From positions 168,954 to 232,953 of the forward strand of contig NZ_NIZW01000012.1 of NCBI RefSeq assembly GCF_002727185.1: 64,000 bases of DNA. The letters are read 5' to 3'. The number at the start of each line of letters is the position of its first letter. The stretch's first letter is position 1. The notes beneath the pieces are model-generated. The model was not told the DNA's origin. It did no database searches and worked only from the letters and a program-made list of their open reading frames with translations. Source of the DNA: Rhodopirellula bahusiensis (GTDB lineage: Bacteria; Planctomycetota; Planctomycetia; Pirellulales; Pirellulaceae). Shown here piece after piece: positions 61,720 through 64,000 of this stretch. The position numbers were made by a program, and so were the translations under genes.

Positions 61720-62805
61720 TTGCGCATTTTACAGATTGTAGCTGATGGCAGCCCCGGTGGCGGCACAACCCATGTACTGCAGGTTTTGGAGCATCATTCG
61801 GATCTTGGCGATATGATTCTTCTTACTGATGCGGGCAGTTATTTAGCGAAAAAGTCGAAATCACTTGGCCTCAACGTGATTGAGGAAAGATTGATGGGAT
61901 CTCGCCTCTCTAGGGCACCAGTTCAAGCAATTCGACAAGCCTGCCGGAAGGTAGCGCCAGACATCGTTCACTGCCATGGCGGTCGCGCCTGTTTTCATTC
62001 TAGCCGTTCCGCCCACGGATTGGCTCAAGTTTACACCGTTCACGGTTTTCATTTCGCTAAGAAGAATACTTTGCCTCGGCTAGTTGGTCGACTTGTTGAG
62101 CGGTATTGCATTGGCAGGTCAAAGTTTGTCATCTATGTATGCCATTATGATCGACAGATTGCTGCAACCGATCGCTTGATGTCGACACACCATCCGCACC
62201 GTGTTATTCACAATGGAATCCCGGTGGGAGATCGAGCACATCAACTGAACTACACTGACTCAAATATCATTGGATTTGTTGGGCGACTCGTGCCTCAAAA
62301 AAACCCACTTAAATTTGTCGAGGTGATGGAGCATTTGCCTGCGTTTAATGGCATCGTTGTTGGTGATGGCGAACTTCGAAGTTCAATTGAAGCGGCAATT
62401 GATGCTCGTGAACTTCAGGGTCGAGTTCAACTTGTTGGTGCTCTAGATCAATCCGATGTCCTTAAAATTCTTCCAAAGTTTGCTTGTCTGTTAATGACGT
62501 CGGAATGGGAAGGCCTTCCGATTCTTCCGTTGGAAGCGATGAAATTAGGTATTCCCGTTGTGGCTTCGGCAGTGGGAGGGTTACCGGAGATTTTCGACAC
62601 TCAAAGTACCGGGATCTTATTTAAGTCAGAACTGAGGCCCATAGACATAGCAAAGATTATTATTGATTTATTACACGATCCGTTGAAATGCCAGCAAACG
62701 GCAACTCTGGCGCATGCACGCCTCCTAGAACATTTTTCAGAAGACGCAATGATTGAAGATCTGCGACAAGTATACGATCAGCTGTGTGGAGAACGTAACC
62801 GGTGA
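61720..62805 (+). CDS. Glycosyltransferase family 4
   Basis: A 361-aa GT-B enzyme starting with TTG at 61720 (LRILQIVADGSPGGGTTHVL). The N-terminal acceptor part contains PDIVHCHGGRACFHSSRSAH and VYTVHGFHF. The C-terminal donor part has GFVGRLVPQKNPLKFVEVM and the EX7E motif in SEWEGLPILPLEAMKLGIPV. It adds a sugar to the repeat unit, probably by a retaining mechanism. It is the last gene of the cluster; the mobile-element remnants begin about 220 nt later. Confidence 0.92.
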   Translation: MRILQIVADGSPGGGTTHVLQVLEHHSDLGDMILLTDAGSYLAKKSKSLGLNVIEERLMGSRLSRAPVQAIRQACRKVAPDIVHCHGGRACFHSSRSAHGLAQVYTVHGFHFAKKNTLPRLVGRLVERYCIGRSKFVIYVCHYDRQIAATDRLMSTHHPHRVIHNGIPVGDRAHQLNYTDSNIIGFVGRLVPQKNPLKFVEVMEHLPAFNGIVVGDGELRSSIEAAIDARELQGRVQLVGALDQSDVLKILPKFACLLMTSEWEGLPILPLEAMKLGIPVVASAVGGLPEIFDTQSTGILFKSELRPIDIAKIIIDLLHDPLKCQQTATLAHARLLEHFSEDAMIEDLRQVYDQLCGERNR

Positions 62806-63099
62806 ACTTAATCGTCCCTCTCCGATGTACTTCTCGGTCATGCAACATGTGGTTGAGTGACACGCATCCTGCGTGAGGAGGTGTTGACGTCCCTGCCAAT
62901 TTCGTTCAGCGAGCGATTGCTCTGTCCTGTCGGACGTGGAGCCGGCCTCGCGATCTCGGTTTGGATGGCGCGGATGCAGCCCAATGCGAAACCTGTTGCC
63001 CAATTCCTACTCCCATAACCGTGGTAACCGTTCACCAGAACCATTGTAGGCGCGGGCTTTAGGGTATTGGGTTTACCTTGCTTCCCAGTGGAGAACCCC

Positions 63100-63426
63100 A
63101 TGACTCGAGCCGAAACCGCGAATCTTTGGACGGGGCGTTTGCAACGATTTGAGCAAGCTCAGATGACAGTTGCTCAATTCTGTGCCGCTGAAGGTGTTTC
63201 GCAGCCTTCTTTCTACAACTGGAAACGCAAACTGCGTTCGCCACGGGATCCGGAAGGTTCCGCCGTGGCCAAGTTCGTGCCCGTCTCGTTTCAAGCCACG
63301 CTGGATCGCCCCACTCCTGCGGCGAATCACGCGAGTGCGACGATTGAACTTCCCGGTGGCGTCCGCATTCGTGTCGAAGTGCCGACTGATTCTCAGCCGA
63401 ATGCACTGCGTAAGGATCTGGCATGA
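63100..63426 (+). CDS. IS66 accessory protein TnpA (orf1)
   Basis: A 108-aa accessory protein of IS66 elements. The HTH-like core (WTGRLQRFEQAQMTVAQFCA, then GVSQPSFYNWKRKL) and the C-terminal IELPGGVRIRVEVP are typical of IS66 OrfA. ATG 63100 is preferred over the frame opening at 63067. Its stop overlaps the orf2 start by 4 nt (ATGA), the normal IS66 arrangement. The gene looks intact although its partners are not. Confidence 0.9.
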   Translation: MTRAETANLWTGRLQRFEQAQMTVAQFCAAEGVSQPSFYNWKRKLRSPRDPEGSAVAKFVPVSFQATLDRPTPAANHASATIELPGGVRIRVEVPTDSQPNALRKDLA

Positions 63427-63791
63427 TCGGATTGCCCGATTACAAAGTTTCAGGGGGCACCCCGATCTATCTGTGCACCGACCCGGTCGACTTTCGAAAA
63501 GGCTTTGATGGCCTGACCGGAATCGTCACCACGTCGCTGGGCAAGAGCGTCTCCGATGGTTCGCTGTTTCTGTTTGTCAATCGAAAGCGAGACCGCATCA
63601 AAGCCCTCTGGTGGGAGACTGGTGGATTGACCTTGTGGTAAAGACGACTCGAACAGGGAACCGTCGAGCTGCCAAAGCCTCCAATTGATCAATCGCATGT
63701 CGCGATCGATTCGGTTGAACTCGCGATGTGGATCGCTGGCGTGTCACTGAAATCGGCCAAGACGAGACGCAAGCGAATGAAGGTTGCTTAG
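63423..63791 (+). pseudogene. IS66 orf2 (TnpB) with an in-frame ochre codon
   Basis: The first 72 residues are a normal IS66 Orf2 (DPVDFRKGFDGLTGIV, then LFLFVNRKRDRIKALWWE). After GGLTLW the reading frame meets TAA at 63639-63641, where the family has Tyr (LWYKRLEQG). The same frame continues as RRLEQGTVELPKPP to a TAG at 63789-63791, giving the full expected length of about 122 codons. A single base change therefore inactivated the gene. Confidence 0.85.
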
Positions 63792-63867
63792 AACCTATCC
63801 GAGAACCGTTCGGCATGAAAAAAGCGGACCTTCCCTGAGTTGGTAACTTCTAACCTACTCAAACCCA

Positions 63868-63873
63868 AGGAGG
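63868..63873 (+). promoter_or_regulatory. Strong Shine-Dalgarno site of the IS5-family transposase
   Basis: AAGGAGG ends seven nt before the ATG at 63881. Such an ideal site is rare among the other genes in this window, which fits a recently acquired element. Confidence 0.75.
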
Positions 63874-63880
63874 GCCCGCC

Positions 63881-64000
63881 ATGGATGGGCAACGGAGTTT
63901 TGATAATTATCGCATGCCAGATGAATTGTGGGAGCAGATGGAAGAACTTCTTCCAGACTACCCACCCAGTCCAAAGGGTGGGCGACCGCGTGCCGATCTT
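63881..64000 (+). CDS. IS5-family transposase, N-terminal part only (cut by window end)
   Basis: Forty codons are visible, from MDGQRSFDNYRMPDELWEQM through LLPDYP to KGGRPRADL. The W..(M/I)..LLP and GGRPR features are the N-terminal (DUF4096-like) signature of IS5-family transposases. The DDE catalytic domain lies beyond the window. The gene starts 90 nt after the broken IS66 orf2; the IS5 left end is likely within 63792-63880, but no terminal repeat can be confirmed without the right end. Confidence 0.8.
   Translation, partial: MDGQRSFDNYRMPDELWEQMEELLPDYPPSPKGGRPRADL

Larger units (their letters stand above)
63024..63791 (+). mobile_element. Incomplete IS66-family element
   Basis: The left end is probably the GTAACCGTTCACC at 63024, since IS66 ends begin GTAA. 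The element contains tnpA-like orf1 (63100-63426) and a broken orf2 (63423-63791). The large tnpC transposase is not present before an IS5-type transposase begins at 63881, so the element is truncated or interrupted. No matching right end or target duplication could be identified in the window. Confidence 0.6.

Noticed and set aside
62861..62875. Short hairpin CACGCA-TCC-TGCGTG after the last GT4 gene
   Set aside because: The stem is only six pairs with a 3-nt loop and has no T tract, so it is not supported as a terminator.
1..64000. CRISPR array, tRNA or rRNA genes
   Set aside because: I saw no direct-repeat/spacer pattern, no cloverleaf with an intact T-arm outside genes, and no rRNA-like sequence.

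Overview
The window looks like a piece of a marine Pirellulaceae planctomycete chromosome, close to Rhodopirellula. The signs are moderate-to-high GC, many GTG and TTG starts with few Shine-Dalgarno sites, and planctomycete-type families: an SHD1-like secreted protein, a Tat-exported Gfo/Idh/MocA oxidoreductase, GH97, GAF-HlyD fusions and sulfated-polysaccharide genes. The organism is inferred from protein families. No rRNA or tRNA gene was seen.

Layout. 0-3.5 kb: a transglutaminase-like membrane protein (5' end cut), cytidylate kinase and a CinA C-terminal (PncC) amidase. 3.5-8.2 kb: a compact conflict/defence island. A minus-strand trio (unknown 103-aa protein, XRE-type regulator, GNAT acetyltransferase) diverges from a complete ABC-three-component (ABC-3C) operon: nuclease-like effector with an ABC-3C C-terminal domain, MC6-type middle component, and DUF2326 SMC-like ATPase. 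8.4-23.3 kb: GH97 glycosidase, Gfo/Idh/MocA oxidoreductase, phosphoglycerate kinase, a secreted unknown, a LarA-family nickel racemase, a response-regulator/HATPase protein with a hybrid histidine kinase, RecQ, and a DUF3467 protein. 23.5-28.8 kb: a three-gene export operon (GAF-HlyD fusion, adaptor, PqqD-like/M50/HlyD fusion). 29-31.8 kb: rplM, rpsI, infA, a 32-residue very basic ORF and a FabZ-like dehydratase, mostly with non-ATG starts. 31.9-39.6 kb: glgC, ferredoxin-NADP reductase, SHD1-like protein, protoporphyrinogen oxidase, a Gly-rich RRM protein with a strong terminator, and an unknown anchored protein.

39.7-50.4 kb: a three-gene minus-strand biosynthetic operon. A 2935-residue iterative type I PKS/PUFA-synthase-like enzyme (NAD-binding reductase, KS, degenerate KS, AT, ACP, ACP, KR, DH) is followed by a Rieske oxygenase and a FabL-like enoyl reductase that could supply the missing ER activity. 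A B12/radical SAM enzyme diverges from it.

53.0-62.8 kb: a plus-strand exopolysaccharide cluster (polyprenyl-P sugar transferase, two GT4 glycosyltransferases, Wzy/ligase-like and Wzx-like membrane proteins, three consecutive sulfotransferases, a hexapeptide acyltransferase). From about 54.7 kb it is visibly more A+T-rich than its surroundings, suggesting transfer. 63.0-64.0 kb: a decayed IS66 remnant (orf2 has an ochre codon), then the start of an IS5-family transposase cut by the window end.
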